The notes under the pieces were generated by a model. The model ran no database searches. It worked only from the letters and a program-made list of their open reading frames with translations, and was not told the DNA's origin. The position numbers and the translations under genes are program-made. Shown here piece by piece: positions 17,384 to 33,150 of a stretch of DNA of 64,000 bases. This DNA comes from Erythrobacter sp. BLCC-B19 (GTDB taxonomy: Bacteria; Pseudomonadota; Alphaproteobacteria; Sphingomonadales; Sphingomonadaceae), in NCBI RefSeq assembly GCF_028621955.1, contig NZ_CP117516.1:2068001-2132000 (forward strand), read 5' to 3'. Positions within the stretch are counted from its first letter, which is position 1. The number at the start of each line of letters is the position of its first letter.

Positions 17384-19240
17384 TTGGGGGGGAATTTGCC
17401 GAAACACGTCACCAGCTCGCGCCCTGTGCAGCATCGGCCTCTGCGCGCCCTGCGGCGGGCAGGATCGGCGCTGGCGCTCGGCATGGCGCTCGTTGCGGGC
17501 GCGCAGCCTGCTCTTGCCCAGCAACAGCCGCCGCTGGCGCAGATCACCCCGCCCAACCGCAGCGACCTCATCCCGCCCGAGCTGCGGCGCGAGGAAAAGA
17601 GCGTCACGCTGACCGTCGACGGCGATTTCGAGCGTCCGCCCTGCGCGCTCGATCGCCCCGAATTTGCCGACATCCGCTTCACCGTCAAAGGCGCGGCCTT
17701 TGTCGGGCTTGACCGCGTGCCGGGCCTGTCGCTCGATCAGGCCTATGCCGATTACGTTGGGCGCGAATTGCCGGTGTCGGTGCTGTGCGACATCCGCGCG
17801 GAAGCCAACGCGCTGCTGCGCAGCAAGGGCTATCTCGCCACGGTCGAGATCCCCGAACAGAGCCTTGCCGATGGCATCCCCGATTTCAGGGTGGTGTTCG
17901 GACGGCTGACGGCAGTGCGCGTGCGCGGCGAGGCGGGGCCGTCGGAACGGCTGGTGGCAAGCTACCTCGAAAAGCTGACCCAGCAGGACGTGTTCAACAC
18001 CAACACCGCCGAACGCTATCTGCTGCTGGCCGATGATCTGCCGGGCCTCGATGTGCGCCTGTCGCTGCGACCGGCGGCGGGCGGCGCGCCGGGCGATCTG
18101 GTCGGCGAGATCGCGGTGCTGCGCCAGAAGGCGATGGCCGACGTCAATATCCAGAACCTCGGCTCGCGCGCGATCGGGCGGCTGGGCGGGGTGCTGCGGG
18201 GCGAGATCTACGACGTCACCGGGCTGGGCGACCGCACCTCGGTGGCGCTGTTCTCGACGCTTGATTTCGACGAGCAGCAAACCCTCCAGCTCGGCCATGA
18301 TTTCCGGGTGGGGAGCGAAGGGCTCAGGTTCGGCGGGCAGCTGACGCTGAGCCAGACCAAGCCCGCCACCGGGATCGCCGGCTTCAATGTCGAGGCCGAA
18401 ACGCTGTTTGCCAGCCTCTATGCCAGTTATCCGCTGGTGCGCAGCCGCAAGCACAGCATCTATGTCGATGGCGGCTTCGATGTGGTCGATCAGAATGTCG
18501 ACGTGAACAATGTCGCCCTGACCCGCGACAAGGTGCGCGTGGCCTTTGCGCGGGTGGCGGGCGAGGTGCTCGATCAGCGTTCGGTGCTGCGCGCGGACGG
18601 CTATTCCCCGTTCGAGCCGCGCTTCCGGCTGCGCTACGGGATCGAGGCGCGCCACGGGCTCGATGTGCTGGATGCCAGCCCCGATTGCCGCGCCAATCTG
18701 CTCGGTTGCCTGCTCGGCGGGGCCGCGCCCCCCAGCCGGATCGAGGCCGATCCCACGCCCTTCCTGGTGCGGCTCAATGCCGGGATCGAATGGCGCCCGC
18801 TGCCACAGCTCGCCTTCGTGCTCGACAATCAGGGGCAGATCACCAACGATCCGCTGCCCGCCTTCGAGGAAATCGCCGCAGGCAGTTTCTCGATCGGGCG
18901 CGGTTATGATCCGGGCGCGGTGCTGGGCGACAGCGGCGTGCTCAATTCGCTCGAAGTGCGCTTCGGCACGCTGATGCCCACCCGCGCGGAGACCGTCGCC
19001 TGGCAGACCTATCTGTTCAGCGATGTCGCGCACGTCTGGAACGAGGATCCCAGCCGCCGCGCGGCCAACCCCGACCGGCTGTGGTCGGCAGGGGCCGGGG
19101 TGCGCTTTGCCTGGGGGCAGGGATTGCAGGGCGATTTCCTCGTCGCTGCGCCGCTCGTCCGGCCCGATCTTGCGCTCGAGAAGGGCGACATCCGTTTCCT
19201 GTTTACGCTGACAGCCCGCCTGCTGCCGTGGAGATTCTGA
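17384..19240 (+). CDS. TpsB outer-membrane transporter (ShlB/FhaC/HecB family)
   Basis: This protein (about 618 residues) is the secretion partner for the TpsA-like exoprotein that starts 1 nt after its stop. The signal peptide ends AQPALA. Residues ~90-180 are POTRA-like (FTVKGAAFVGL, ALLRSKGYLATVEIPEQ, VFGRLTAVRVRGE). The beta-barrel half has SIGRGYDPGAVLGDSGVLNSLEVRFG, the family's conserved RGY loop region, and the protein ends in Phe (LLPWRF), as outer-membrane barrels do. The start codon is uncertain: no ATG fits, and TTG at 17384 or 17396 is assumed. It is the first gene of the cluster. Confidence 0.9.
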   Translation: MGGNLPKHVTSSRPVQHRPLRALRRAGSALALGMALVAGAQPALAQQQPPLAQITPPNRSDLIPPELRREEKSVTLTVDGDFERPPCALDRPEFADIRFTVKGAAFVGLDRVPGLSLDQAYADYVGRELPVSVLCDIRAEANALLRSKGYLATVEIPEQSLADGIPDFRVVFGRLTAVRVRGEAGPSERLVASYLEKLTQQDVFNTNTAERYLLLADDLPGLDVRLSLRPAAGGAPGDLVGEIAVLRQKAMADVNIQNLGSRAIGRLGGVLRGEIYDVTGLGDRTSVALFSTLDFDEQQTLQLGHDFRVGSEGLRFGGQLTLSQTKPATGIAGFNVEAETLFASLYASYPLVRSRKHSIYVDGGFDVVDQNVDVNNVALTRDKVRVAFARVAGEVLDQRSVLRADGYSPFEPRFRLRYGIEARHGLDVLDASPDCRANLLGCLLGGAAPPSRIEADPTPFLVRLNAGIEWRPLPQLAFVLDNQGQITNDPLPAFEEIAAGSFSIGRGYDPGAVLGDSGVLNSLEVRFGTLMPTRAETVAWQTYLFSDVAHVWNEDPSRRAANPDRLWSAGAGVRFAWGQGLQGDFLVAAPLVRPDLALEKGDIRFLFTLTARLLPWRF

Positions 19241-19241
19241 C

Positions 19242-25673
<6,432 letters not shown>

Positions 25674-25674
25674 C

Positions 25675-28600
25675 ATGAAGCATCCGCGTCTCTTTCCCGT
25701 CCGGCTCGCGGCCGGGGCTGCGGCGGCGCTGGCCGTGTTCGGCCTTGCCGCGCCCGGCCTTGCCGACAGTGCCGAAAACAGCGTCAGCCTGTCGTTGCGG
25801 GATACCTTCCCGATCGGTTCCAATGGCTTGTGCGAAGCGCAGATCCTGTCGCCCGAACCCGGCGCAGGGCTGTTCGACCGCCGCTATGCGGTGATCTGCC
25901 GCGATTCCGCCGCGCCGGTCGGCACCTTGTGGGTGGTCAAGCCCAAGGCGGGCGACAGCCCCGGCCCGGCGCGCTTTCTGGGGGAAGGCCACGGCTGCGG
26001 GAGCGATGCGGCGGCAAGGCAGGCCGCGCTTCCCGGCCTTGCTGCGGTCGAGCGCCTTACCTGCAAGCGTGACGGATCGATCCTTGCCACCGACCTGCTG
26101 ATCGCAGGTCGCGCGGGCCGCACCTTTGCCGCATCCGGGCTCACCGCCTATTCCAAGGCGCTCGAACTCGGCCTCGCCTCGCTCGCCAGTGACGAGGTCG
26201 TGCCGGGCACGGTCGAGATCCCGCTGACCAGCACCACCGACGCCATCGCCTTCGCGCGCCAGCAGGCCGAAGCGATTGCGGGCGATCAGGCACTGTCGGA
26301 GGCCTATCGCCGTTCGAACGCGGGCAATTTTGCCGAGGCCTCGGAGTTCTTCGCAGCCTCGGCGGCGGCGCTCGCCGGGCCGGGCGCTGCCGAAGCGCAA
26401 TTGAACGAGGCGTTGCAGCAGTCCAACCTCGGCAACTTCGCCGAAGGCCGCCGCCTGTTCGCCCTGACGCGCCCCGCAGCGGCGAGCAGCCCGTTGCTCG
26501 CGCGGCTCCAGCGCAATTACGAGGGCATGGACGCGCTCAACCAGCGCCAGCCCGCCCGTGCGCTGGCCATCCTCGACACCCCGCCCGCGGTCGAATTTGC
26601 CGACAACGACCTCGCCCGGTCGCTGACGATCGGCCCTGCACTGGCCGGGCAGCTGGCAAGCGAGAGCGGGCGCATCACCAGCGAATATTCACTCAGCCTC
26701 ACCCCGCTGGAACGCGCGCGGCTGCTCGATGGACAGCACGCCTATCTCAAGGCAACCGCGCTGCGCCAGCTTGGGCGCACTGACGAGGCGACCGGCTTCC
26801 TGCGCGCAGCGAACGCGGCTTTCGGCGAAGTGCGCGGCGGTCGGGTTGTCTCGGTCGCGTGGCTGCGCGCGCAGGTGCTTGGCGAACTGGCCGAAGTGGC
26901 TGAGCGCGAAGGCCGGCCCGCCGAGGCCGAGGGGCTGCATCGGTCCGCGATCACATTGCTTCAGGCGACCTATCCCGGCACGCCGGTTCTTGGCAGCGCC
27001 AAAGCGCAGCTTGCAGGGTTTTACGCACGCGCTGGACGGCGCGATGACGCGCTTGGGCTCTATCGCGGGATCATCGGCGATGCCGAAGGCCGGGCGCTGC
27101 CTTCGCTGCGCGGGGTGATGACGCCCTATTTCGCTCTGCTGACCGAGGGCGGTGCAGCCGGAAGCGATGCCGCCGCCGATCTGTTCGCCGCCAGCCAGCT
27201 GCTCCAGCGTCCCGGCCTTGCCCAGACCCAGGCAGCGCTCGCCCGCGAGCTGTCCGAAGGCACCGACGAGGCCGCCCAGCTGTTCCGCACCGCGACCAAT
27301 CTCGGCCGCGGGATCGAGCAGTTGCGGATCGCGCTGCTCGAGCTGGAGAGCCTCCCCGAGGCCGAGACCCGGCAGGCCACCCAGATCGCCGAGCGCCGCA
27401 CCCGGCTTGAGCAGTTGCAGGCCCAGCAATCCGAGGTGCTGACGCGCCTTGCCGCCTATCCGCGCTATCGTGCGGTGAGCGGGGCGGGGATCGCGCTGTC
27501 CGATCTTCAGGCCATTCTCACCGAGGGCGAAGCCTATGTGAAACTGGTGACGCTCGAGCGGGAGGCCTATGTCGTCTATGCCACCCGCGACAGCGCGCGG
27601 GTGTGGCGCACCGATGCCAGCCCCAAGCAGATCGAAAGCATGGTCAACCAGATCCGCGACAGCATCGCGGTGGTCGAAGGCGGGCAGGTGCTGACCTATC
27701 CCTTCGACATTGCCGCCGCGCGCCAGCTTTATGTCAAGCTGTTCGCGCCGGTGGCCGATGATCTGCCCAAGGCGCGGCACGTGGTGTTCGAGCCCGATGG
27801 CGCGATGCTCAAGCTGCCGATCAACCTGCTCGTCACCGACGATGCCAGCGTCGCGGCCTATGAGGCGCGGATGAAGGTCAAGGACGCGGACGAGTACGAT
27901 TTCCGCGGCACCAAATGGCTCGGGCGGCAGACGCAGGTGAGCACCGCAGTGGCGGCCGCCGCCTTCCGCGATGTTCGCGCCAGCCGTCCGTCCGATGGCA
28001 AGCGCGCCTATCTCGGCCTCGGCGAAAACGCACCGATCGGCAATGCGACGCCCGGCGCCGCGCGCACCCGTGCGGCGCTGGAGGCGGGCGAGAAGTGTCT
28101 GTGGTCGCCCAATATCTGGGCGCGGCCGGTCAAGGCGACCGAACTGCGCGAGGCAGCGGCGCGCTTTTCCTCAGGGACACAGGTGCTGACGGGCGCGGCT
28201 TTCACCGACACGGCCATTCAGGCGCTGCCCGACCTGTCCGAGTTCCGCATCCTGCACTTTGCCACCCACGGCCTTGTGACCGCGCCCCAGCCCGAATGTC
28301 CGCCGCGCCCTGCGCTGCTGACCAGCTTCGATGCCAGCGCGGGCTCTGACGGCCTTTTGAGCTTCGGTGAAATCTTCGACCTCAGGATCGATGCCGATCT
28401 CGTGATCCTCTCGGCCTGCGACACGGCGGGCACCGCCACCGTGGGCGCGACCCGCGAGGCGGGGGTGACGAGCGGGGGCGAGTTTGCGCTCGACGGGCTG
28501 GTGCGCGCCTTTGTCGGCGCAGGCGGGCGCACCGTGCTGGCGAGCCATTGGCCCGTGCCGGATGATTTCGACGCGACCGGGCGGCTGGTTTCGGGCCTGT

Positions 28601-28740
28601 TTGCAGAGGACGGGCGCAGCACCGCCGAGGCGCTGCGGGCTTCGCAGGAAGCGCTGATGGACAGCGCGGAAACATCGCACCCGTTCTACTGGTCGGCCTT
28701 CGCCGTGGTGGGCGATGGCGCTGCCAAACTGGCGCGCTGA
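25675..28740 (+). CDS. Exported TPR-CHAT domain protein (caspase-like protease)
   Basis: The 1021-residue protein starts with a signal peptide (LAAGAAAALAVFGLAAPGLA). The middle (~220-500) is TPR-like alpha-helical repeats. The C-terminal ~350 residues are a CHAT domain with the putative catalytic dyad His865 in HFATHG and Cys915 in LSACDTA, then TVLASHWPVPD and HPFYWSAFAVVGDG. CHAT proteins are clan CD proteases related to caspases and separase. The start at 25675 follows GGGAGGGAAG and is 1 nt after the TpsA stop, so the genes are co-translated. A periplasmic or surface CHAT protein next to a TpsA suggests it processes the exoprotein, which is inference. Confidence 0.88.
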   Translation: MKHPRLFPVRLAAGAAAALAVFGLAAPGLADSAENSVSLSLRDTFPIGSNGLCEAQILSPEPGAGLFDRRYAVICRDSAAPVGTLWVVKPKAGDSPGPARFLGEGHGCGSDAAARQAALPGLAAVERLTCKRDGSILATDLLIAGRAGRTFAASGLTAYSKALELGLASLASDEVVPGTVEIPLTSTTDAIAFARQQAEAIAGDQALSEAYRRSNAGNFAEASEFFAASAAALAGPGAAEAQLNEALQQSNLGNFAEGRRLFALTRPAAASSPLLARLQRNYEGMDALNQRQPARALAILDTPPAVEFADNDLARSLTIGPALAGQLASESGRITSEYSLSLTPLERARLLDGQHAYLKATALRQLGRTDEATGFLRAANAAFGEVRGGRVVSVAWLRAQVLGELAEVAEREGRPAEAEGLHRSAITLLQATYPGTPVLGSAKAQLAGFYARAGRRDDALGLYRGIIGDAEGRALPSLRGVMTPYFALLTEGGAAGSDAAADLFAASQLLQRPGLAQTQAALARELSEGTDEAAQLFRTATNLGRGIEQLRIALLELESLPEAETRQATQIAERRTRLEQLQAQQSEVLTRLAAYPRYRAVSGAGIALSDLQAILTEGEAYVKLVTLEREAYVVYATRDSARVWRTDASPKQIESMVNQIRDSIAVVEGGQVLTYPFDIAAARQLYVKLFAPVADDLPKARHVVFEPDGAMLKLPINLLVTDDASVAAYEARMKVKDADEYDFRGTKWLGRQTQVSTAVAAAAFRDVRASRPSDGKRAYLGLGENAPIGNATPGAARTRAALEAGEKCLWSPNIWARPVKATELREAAARFSSGTQVLTGAAFTDTAIQALPDLSEFRILHFATHGLVTAPQPECPPRPALLTSFDASAGSDGLLSFGEIFDLRIDADLVILSACDTAGTATVGATREAGVTSGGEFALDGLVRAFVGAGGRTVLASHWPVPDDFDATGRLVSGLFAEDGRSTAEALRASQEALMDSAETSHPFYWSAFAVVGDGAAKLAR

Positions 28741-28758
28741 GGCGGCGTTGCCCTTGCG

Positions 28759-30816
28759 ATGAACGACACGTCCGCCAGCTTTGCCGCGCGCTTTGGCTGG
28801 CTGACGCGCGGCTGGCACAATGTGCGCGAGGCGGGCACCGTCCAGCTGGCGCTGACGGTCATGCTGCTTGGCGTGGCGCTGCTGATCGCGCGTTACAGCT
28901 GGGTGCTGCCCGATGGCACAGAGCCCACCCCGCTCACCAGCGAGGCCGAGCGGGCGCTCTATGACCTGCGCGCCTATTACGCGGCCGACCTGGTCGAGGA
29001 AGACAAGCGCGTGGTGCTGGTGGTCTATACCGACCAGACGCTGATTGCGGCGCGCAAGCGCTCGCCCCTCGATCGCGGCCTGCTGGCCAAGACCCTGCGC
29101 ACGCTCGACACCTTCGAGCCCAAGGCGATCGGGATCGACATCCTGTTCGATCAGCCGCAGGACGAGGATGAGGAGCTGATCGCGGCGCTGCGCAGCATGA
29201 AGACTCCGGTCGCGGTCGCCTATGCCGCCAAGGCGACCAACCCGGACGATATCGAATACGAACAGCAGCAGTTTCTCGAAGCCTTCATGGCGCGGCTCGA
29301 GGGCAGCAATGCCCAGCCTGCCAGCATCCGGCTCGACAACACCTTCGGCGCGACCCGGCTGTGGCCCGATATCCGCCCCGGCCTGCCGCCCCTGCTCGGG
29401 CGGGTGATGCTGGCCGAAGCCGGTGAACCCGCCAAGGCCTTTGCCGGTTACGAAGGCGCGATCGATTACCGCCGCGCCAAGTATCAAGATTCGGTGCTGT
29501 TTCCCCCGGCCCAGATCGACCTCTTCGTCGATCCCGATCCCGAGATTCTCCCGTTCCTCAAGGAGCAATATGCCGGCAAGTATATCCTGATCGGCGGCGA
29601 TATTGTCGATTATGACCGGGTCGAGACGACCTTCACTTCGATCAATGGCGAAGTTCCGGCGGGAATCGCGGTCCATGCCGAAATCATCGCCCAGATGCTG
29701 GACAACCGCCTCTTGAGGCCGATCGAGACATGGGTGCTGTGGGCGATGGCGGCGCTGGTGGTTGTGATCGCGGTTCTGACCGCACTGCTCGAATGGCCCG
29801 CACGGCGGCTGGCGCTGTTTGGCGTTGCGCAGCTGGTGCTGTTTCAGGGCACGCCGTTTCTGTTGCAGTTCCAGAATGTCGACACCTATGGCCTGCCGGT
29901 GGTCGGCTGGCTGATCGGGTGGATCATCGTCTTCACCGCCGTCACCACCACGGCGCGCGCATCGGGCGCGGTGCAGCGCAATTTCGCCACTGGGGCGCTG
30001 GGCAAGTATATCCCGCGCGACATTGCCCAGGCGATCATCGAAAAGCCCGAGCTGCTGAGCCTTGGCGGCGAGAAGCGCACGATCTTCGTGTTGTTCAGCG
30101 ACCTGGAAGGCTTCACCAAGATGAGCCACGCGATCGCGCCGGAAATGGTGGCAAAGCTGCTCAACCGCTATCTTGATGTGCTTAGCCAGGTGGTGCTCGA
30201 TCATGGCGGGGTGATCGACAAGTTCGTGGGCGATGCCGTGGTCGCCTTCTGGGGTGCGCCGATCAGTCGCCCCGACGACGGGATGCGCGCGGCGCGGGCG
30301 GGTTACGCCATGTGGCAGGCGGGCGAGGCCTTCCGCGCCGAGGTCGCCGCGATGGACCCGGATCTGCCGCCGATCGGCAAGACCCGCGTGGGCCTGCATT
30401 ATGGCGAGGCGGTGATCGGCAATTTCGGGGGTGCCAATCGCATCCAGTACACCGCGCTGGGGGATTCGATGAACACCGCCGCGCGGCTTGAAGCGGCCAA
30501 CAAGGCACTCGATTCGGCGGTGATGGCGAGCCGCGAATTCGCCGAGGCCTCGGGGCTTGATTGGTGGCGGCCAATGGGGCGGGTGGTGCTGCGCGGGCGC
30601 GCGCGGCCGGTTGAACTGTTCGAGCCCGCACCCGAATTTCCCGCGCAAGATCGCGCCGCTCTGGTAGAGGCGAGTGTGCTGTCCGTCACCGACCGCGCCG
30701 CCGCAGTGCGGCTAGTGGAGGGGGTGGCTGCGCGCCATCCCGAGGATTCAGCGTTGCGCAATCTCGCGCGGCGCATTGCAGATGGCGACGAGGGAGGAAC
30801 CTATGTTCTCGGATAG
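28759..30816 (+). CDS. CHASE2-domain adenylate cyclase, class III
   Basis: In this 685-residue membrane protein, an N-terminal TM (~30-55) leads to an extracytoplasmic CHASE2 sensor (VVYTDQTLIAARKRSPLDRGLL, IGIDILFDQPQDEDEEL), then about three TM segments (~320-400) and a C-terminal cyclase domain. The cyclase has metal Asp448 (FSDLEGFT) and Asp492 (GDAVVAFWG), Lys488, Asp569 (LGDSMNTAARLE), Asn572 and Arg576, all catalytic positions present. The Lys/Asp pair favours ATP, so cAMP is the likely product. It lies 18 nt after the CHAT gene, and the sensed signal is unknown. Weak Shine-Dalgarno. Confidence 0.92.
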   Translation: MNDTSASFAARFGWLTRGWHNVREAGTVQLALTVMLLGVALLIARYSWVLPDGTEPTPLTSEAERALYDLRAYYAADLVEEDKRVVLVVYTDQTLIAARKRSPLDRGLLAKTLRTLDTFEPKAIGIDILFDQPQDEDEELIAALRSMKTPVAVAYAAKATNPDDIEYEQQQFLEAFMARLEGSNAQPASIRLDNTFGATRLWPDIRPGLPPLLGRVMLAEAGEPAKAFAGYEGAIDYRRAKYQDSVLFPPAQIDLFVDPDPEILPFLKEQYAGKYILIGGDIVDYDRVETTFTSINGEVPAGIAVHAEIIAQMLDNRLLRPIETWVLWAMAALVVVIAVLTALLEWPARRLALFGVAQLVLFQGTPFLLQFQNVDTYGLPVVGWLIGWIIVFTAVTTTARASGAVQRNFATGALGKYIPRDIAQAIIEKPELLSLGGEKRTIFVLFSDLEGFTKMSHAIAPEMVAKLLNRYLDVLSQVVLDHGGVIDKFVGDAVVAFWGAPISRPDDGMRAARAGYAMWQAGEAFRAEVAAMDPDLPPIGKTRVGLHYGEAVIGNFGGANRIQYTALGDSMNTAARLEAANKALDSAVMASREFAEASGLDWWRPMGRVVLRGRARPVELFEPAPEFPAQDRAALVEASVLSVTDRAAAVRLVEGVAARHPEDSALRNLARRIADGDEGGTYVLG

Positions 30817-31552
30817 ACTGAAGCGCAATTTCGCCGCACTCGCGCTTGCCGGGGCCGCCTTGGCTTTGCCGGTGGCGGCGATGGCCGGGGTGGTGGTCAA
30901 GTCCACCGGCCCCTCTTCGACCAAGTATCCGGTCGGCACCAAGATCGACGACAACGCCTCGATCACCCTGAAGGCGGGCGATGTGGTCACCGTGCTGACC
31001 GCGCAAGGGACGCGCGTTATCAAGGGCGCAGGCACCTTCCGCGTGGGCGATCGCCCGCAGGTTGCCGCTGACCGTTTCGCCTCGCTCACCCGCAAGCGCG
31101 CCGCCACCCGCGTGCGCACCGGGGCGGTGCGCGACGTGACCGACGGCATCCCGACCAACCCCAACCTCTGGTATGTCGATGTCACCCGTTCGGGCACGAT
31201 CTGCCTCTATGATCTGGCCACCGTCCGCTTGTGGCGTCCGGCGACCGGGATCAGCACCTACCGGATGTTCAACCGCGAAAACGGCGCTTCGGTGGATGTC
31301 ACCTTCGACGATACCGTAACCGTCGCCGCGCTCGATCCGGCGCGCCTGCCGATCGTCGAGGGTGTGCCCTATAACATTACCGGGCCGGACAATGCCTCCA
31401 GCGCGCAAGTCAATTTCGTGCTGCTGGCCGATGACTACGAAACGCCCGATGCCCTGGCCGAAGCGCTGATCGCCAAGGGCTGTTCGGTGCAGCTCGAATC
31501 GCTTGCCGCCAGCCTCGAGGAATCCGCTCCTGCCGAAGAGGTTGCGCCCTGA
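30803..31552 (+). CDS. Small exported protein with FecR-like segment
   Basis: The 249-residue precursor has a signal peptide (LALAGAALALPVAAMAG). The segment YPVGTKIDDNASITLKAGDVVTVLTAQGTRVIKGAGTFRVG looks like the beta-rich FecR-type fold found in periplasmic regulatory or structural proteins. The start at 30803 follows AGGGAGGAAC; it overlaps the cyclase end by 14 nt, so it belongs to the cluster. Function is unknown. It could relay a periplasmic state to the CHASE2 cyclase or accompany the exoprotein. Confidence 0.75.
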   Translation: MFSDRLKRNFAALALAGAALALPVAAMAGVVVKSTGPSSTKYPVGTKIDDNASITLKAGDVVTVLTAQGTRVIKGAGTFRVGDRPQVAADRFASLTRKRAATRVRTGAVRDVTDGIPTNPNLWYVDVTRSGTICLYDLATVRLWRPATGISTYRMFNRENGASVDVTFDDTVTVAALDPARLPIVEGVPYNITGPDNASSAQVNFVLLADDYETPDALAEALIAKGCSVQLESLAASLEESAPAEEVAP

Positions 31553-31762
31553 ACAAGCGTGCATGATGTCGATTGCCTGTTGCATCGCGCCCCCAAGCTT
31601 GGGACAAGGGCGTGGGTCAGCCAGACGGGGGAATCGGCAGACGGGGAACGAAACCTGACGCAGGGTTACAAGCATCGCGCGGGGGCGCGGTGCTAGCCTG
31701 TCAGGGATTGCAGCGGTACCGGAGCCGCTCTCACGTCAGGCGATCATCTCGGGGGGGATGGG
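31553..31762 (+). promoter_or_regulatory. 210-nt gap before the multiheme operon
   Basis: No gene is seen. It contains a 12-bp palindrome CCCAAGCTTGGG (31592-31603) and short GC-rich inverted segments. It separates the secretion/cyclase cluster from the cytochrome operon and should carry the latter's promoter unless the two are co-transcribed. Confidence 0.35.
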
Positions 31763-33148
31763 ATGAGGCGAATTTGGTCAGGCAGGATCACACGGGTCGC
31801 ACAGCGGCCCGGCGCACTGCGTGTGCTGGCGGTGATTGCTCTGGCGCTGGTCTATCCCGCATCGATCGCGATCGGTAACGGCACCTTCGAAGGGGTGGCG
31901 ACCTGCGCCGGTTCGACCTGCCACGGCCGCGCGGAAGGCAATGGTGCGGTTGTTCGTCAGGACGAGATCGCCACCTGGCAGGAACCCTCTTCGCCCAGCG
32001 GCGCGCACAGCCGCGCCTATGCCGTGCTCGGCGGGCGGCGCGGCCAGCAGATCGCGGCGAGCCTCGGGCTTGGCAACGCGCAATCCGCGCCCGCCTGCCT
32101 CGGCTGCCATGCCACCAACGCGCCCGCCGGCGCCCGCGGCCCCAAGTTTACCCTCACCGACGGCGTCGGCTGCGAAAGCTGCCACGGTGCGTCGGGCGGG
32201 ACATGGCTGGCGGAGCACTATGCGCTGCCCGCCACGCACGCCTCCAACGTGGCAGCGGGGCTCACCCCGCTCGACAATCCCAAGGTGCGCGCCGGGGTGT
32301 GCCTTGATTGCCATTATGGCTCGGCCAAGCCCGGCCAGTTCGTCACCCATGCGATGATGGCCGCCGGGCACCCGCGCGTGTCGTTCGAGCTCGACCTGTT
32401 CTCCTCGCTCCAGCAGCACCACCAGATCGACGGCGATTACACCGCAAGGAAGAGCGTGCCCGATGGCGTGCGGCTGTGGGCGGTCGGGCAGGCCGAAGCG
32501 GTGCGGCGGTCGACCAGCCTGTTTGCCCAGCCCAAACTGGCCTATGAAGGCGCGTTCCCGCAGTTCTACTTCCTCGATTGCCATTCGTGCCACCGCACCA
32601 TCACCGATGGCCCGCAGCGCAAGCTGACCTTCGAGACCAATCCGGCGCGGCCCATCCCCTTCGGCAACCCGCCCTTCAATGACGAAAACATGATCATGCT
32701 CCAGGCGGTCGCAGGGGCACTGGTGCCGGGCGAGGCGGCCGCTTTCCAGACCGCCGCGCGCGACTTCCACAAGGCGTTTGGCGCTGGCCCGGCCGAGGCC
32801 CGCGGCGCCGCCCAGACGCTTTCCTCGCGCGCGGGCGCCTTGTCCGATGCGCTGTCGGCGCGCGGCTTTGGCAGCGGCGATGCCTTCAAGGTGATCGCGA
32901 TCATCGCGGGCGAGGCCACGAGCCAGCGCTTCACCGACTATGCCGGATCGGTGCAGGCGGTGATGGCGATCGACACCTTGCTCAACGCTCTCGTCAAGGA
33001 GGGCCGGGTGACGCAGGGCGCGGCAGCCGGGATCAGGGGCGACATCGCCCGCGCTTACAAGGCGGTTGAAGAGCCCAACGCCTACCGCCCGGCCGACTTC
33101 CGCGCCGCGCTCAAATCCGCCGCGGGCGCGATCGGCAGGCTGCAATAG
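31763..33148 (+). CDS. Pentaheme cytochrome c, c554-like
   Basis: The 461-residue protein has an N-terminal hydrophobic segment (VLAVIALALVYPASIAIG) for export or anchoring. Heme-attachment sites are an atypical CAGSTCH (residue 48) and CXXCH at 112 (CLGCH), 137 (CESCH), 180 (CLDCH) and 273 (CHSCH). The spacing resembles cytochrome c554-type multihemes. It probably carries electrons in the periplasm. It is the first gene of a four-gene operon whose other members start 2 nt, 0 nt and -1 nt from the preceding stop. The C-terminal ~180 residues are helical with no cysteines. Confidence 0.87.
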   Translation: MRRIWSGRITRVAQRPGALRVLAVIALALVYPASIAIGNGTFEGVATCAGSTCHGRAEGNGAVVRQDEIATWQEPSSPSGAHSRAYAVLGGRRGQQIAASLGLGNAQSAPACLGCHATNAPAGARGPKFTLTDGVGCESCHGASGGTWLAEHYALPATHASNVAAGLTPLDNPKVRAGVCLDCHYGSAKPGQFVTHAMMAAGHPRVSFELDLFSSLQQHHQIDGDYTARKSVPDGVRLWAVGQAEAVRRSTSLFAQPKLAYEGAFPQFYFLDCHSCHRTITDGPQRKLTFETNPARPIPFGNPPFNDENMIMLQAVAGALVPGEAAAFQTAARDFHKAFGAGPAEARGAAQTLSSRAGALSDALSARGFGSGDAFKVIAIIAGEATSQRFTDYAGSVQAVMAIDTLLNALVKEGRVTQGAAAGIRGDIARAYKAVEEPNAYRPADFRAALKSAAGAIGRLQ

Positions 33149-33150
33149 AG

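Noticed and set aside
17214..17612. A 132-codon frame ahead of tpsB as a separate small gene
   Set aside because: It overlaps the TpsB signal-peptide region in another frame, lacks a good ribosome-binding site and shows Arg-rich shadow composition.
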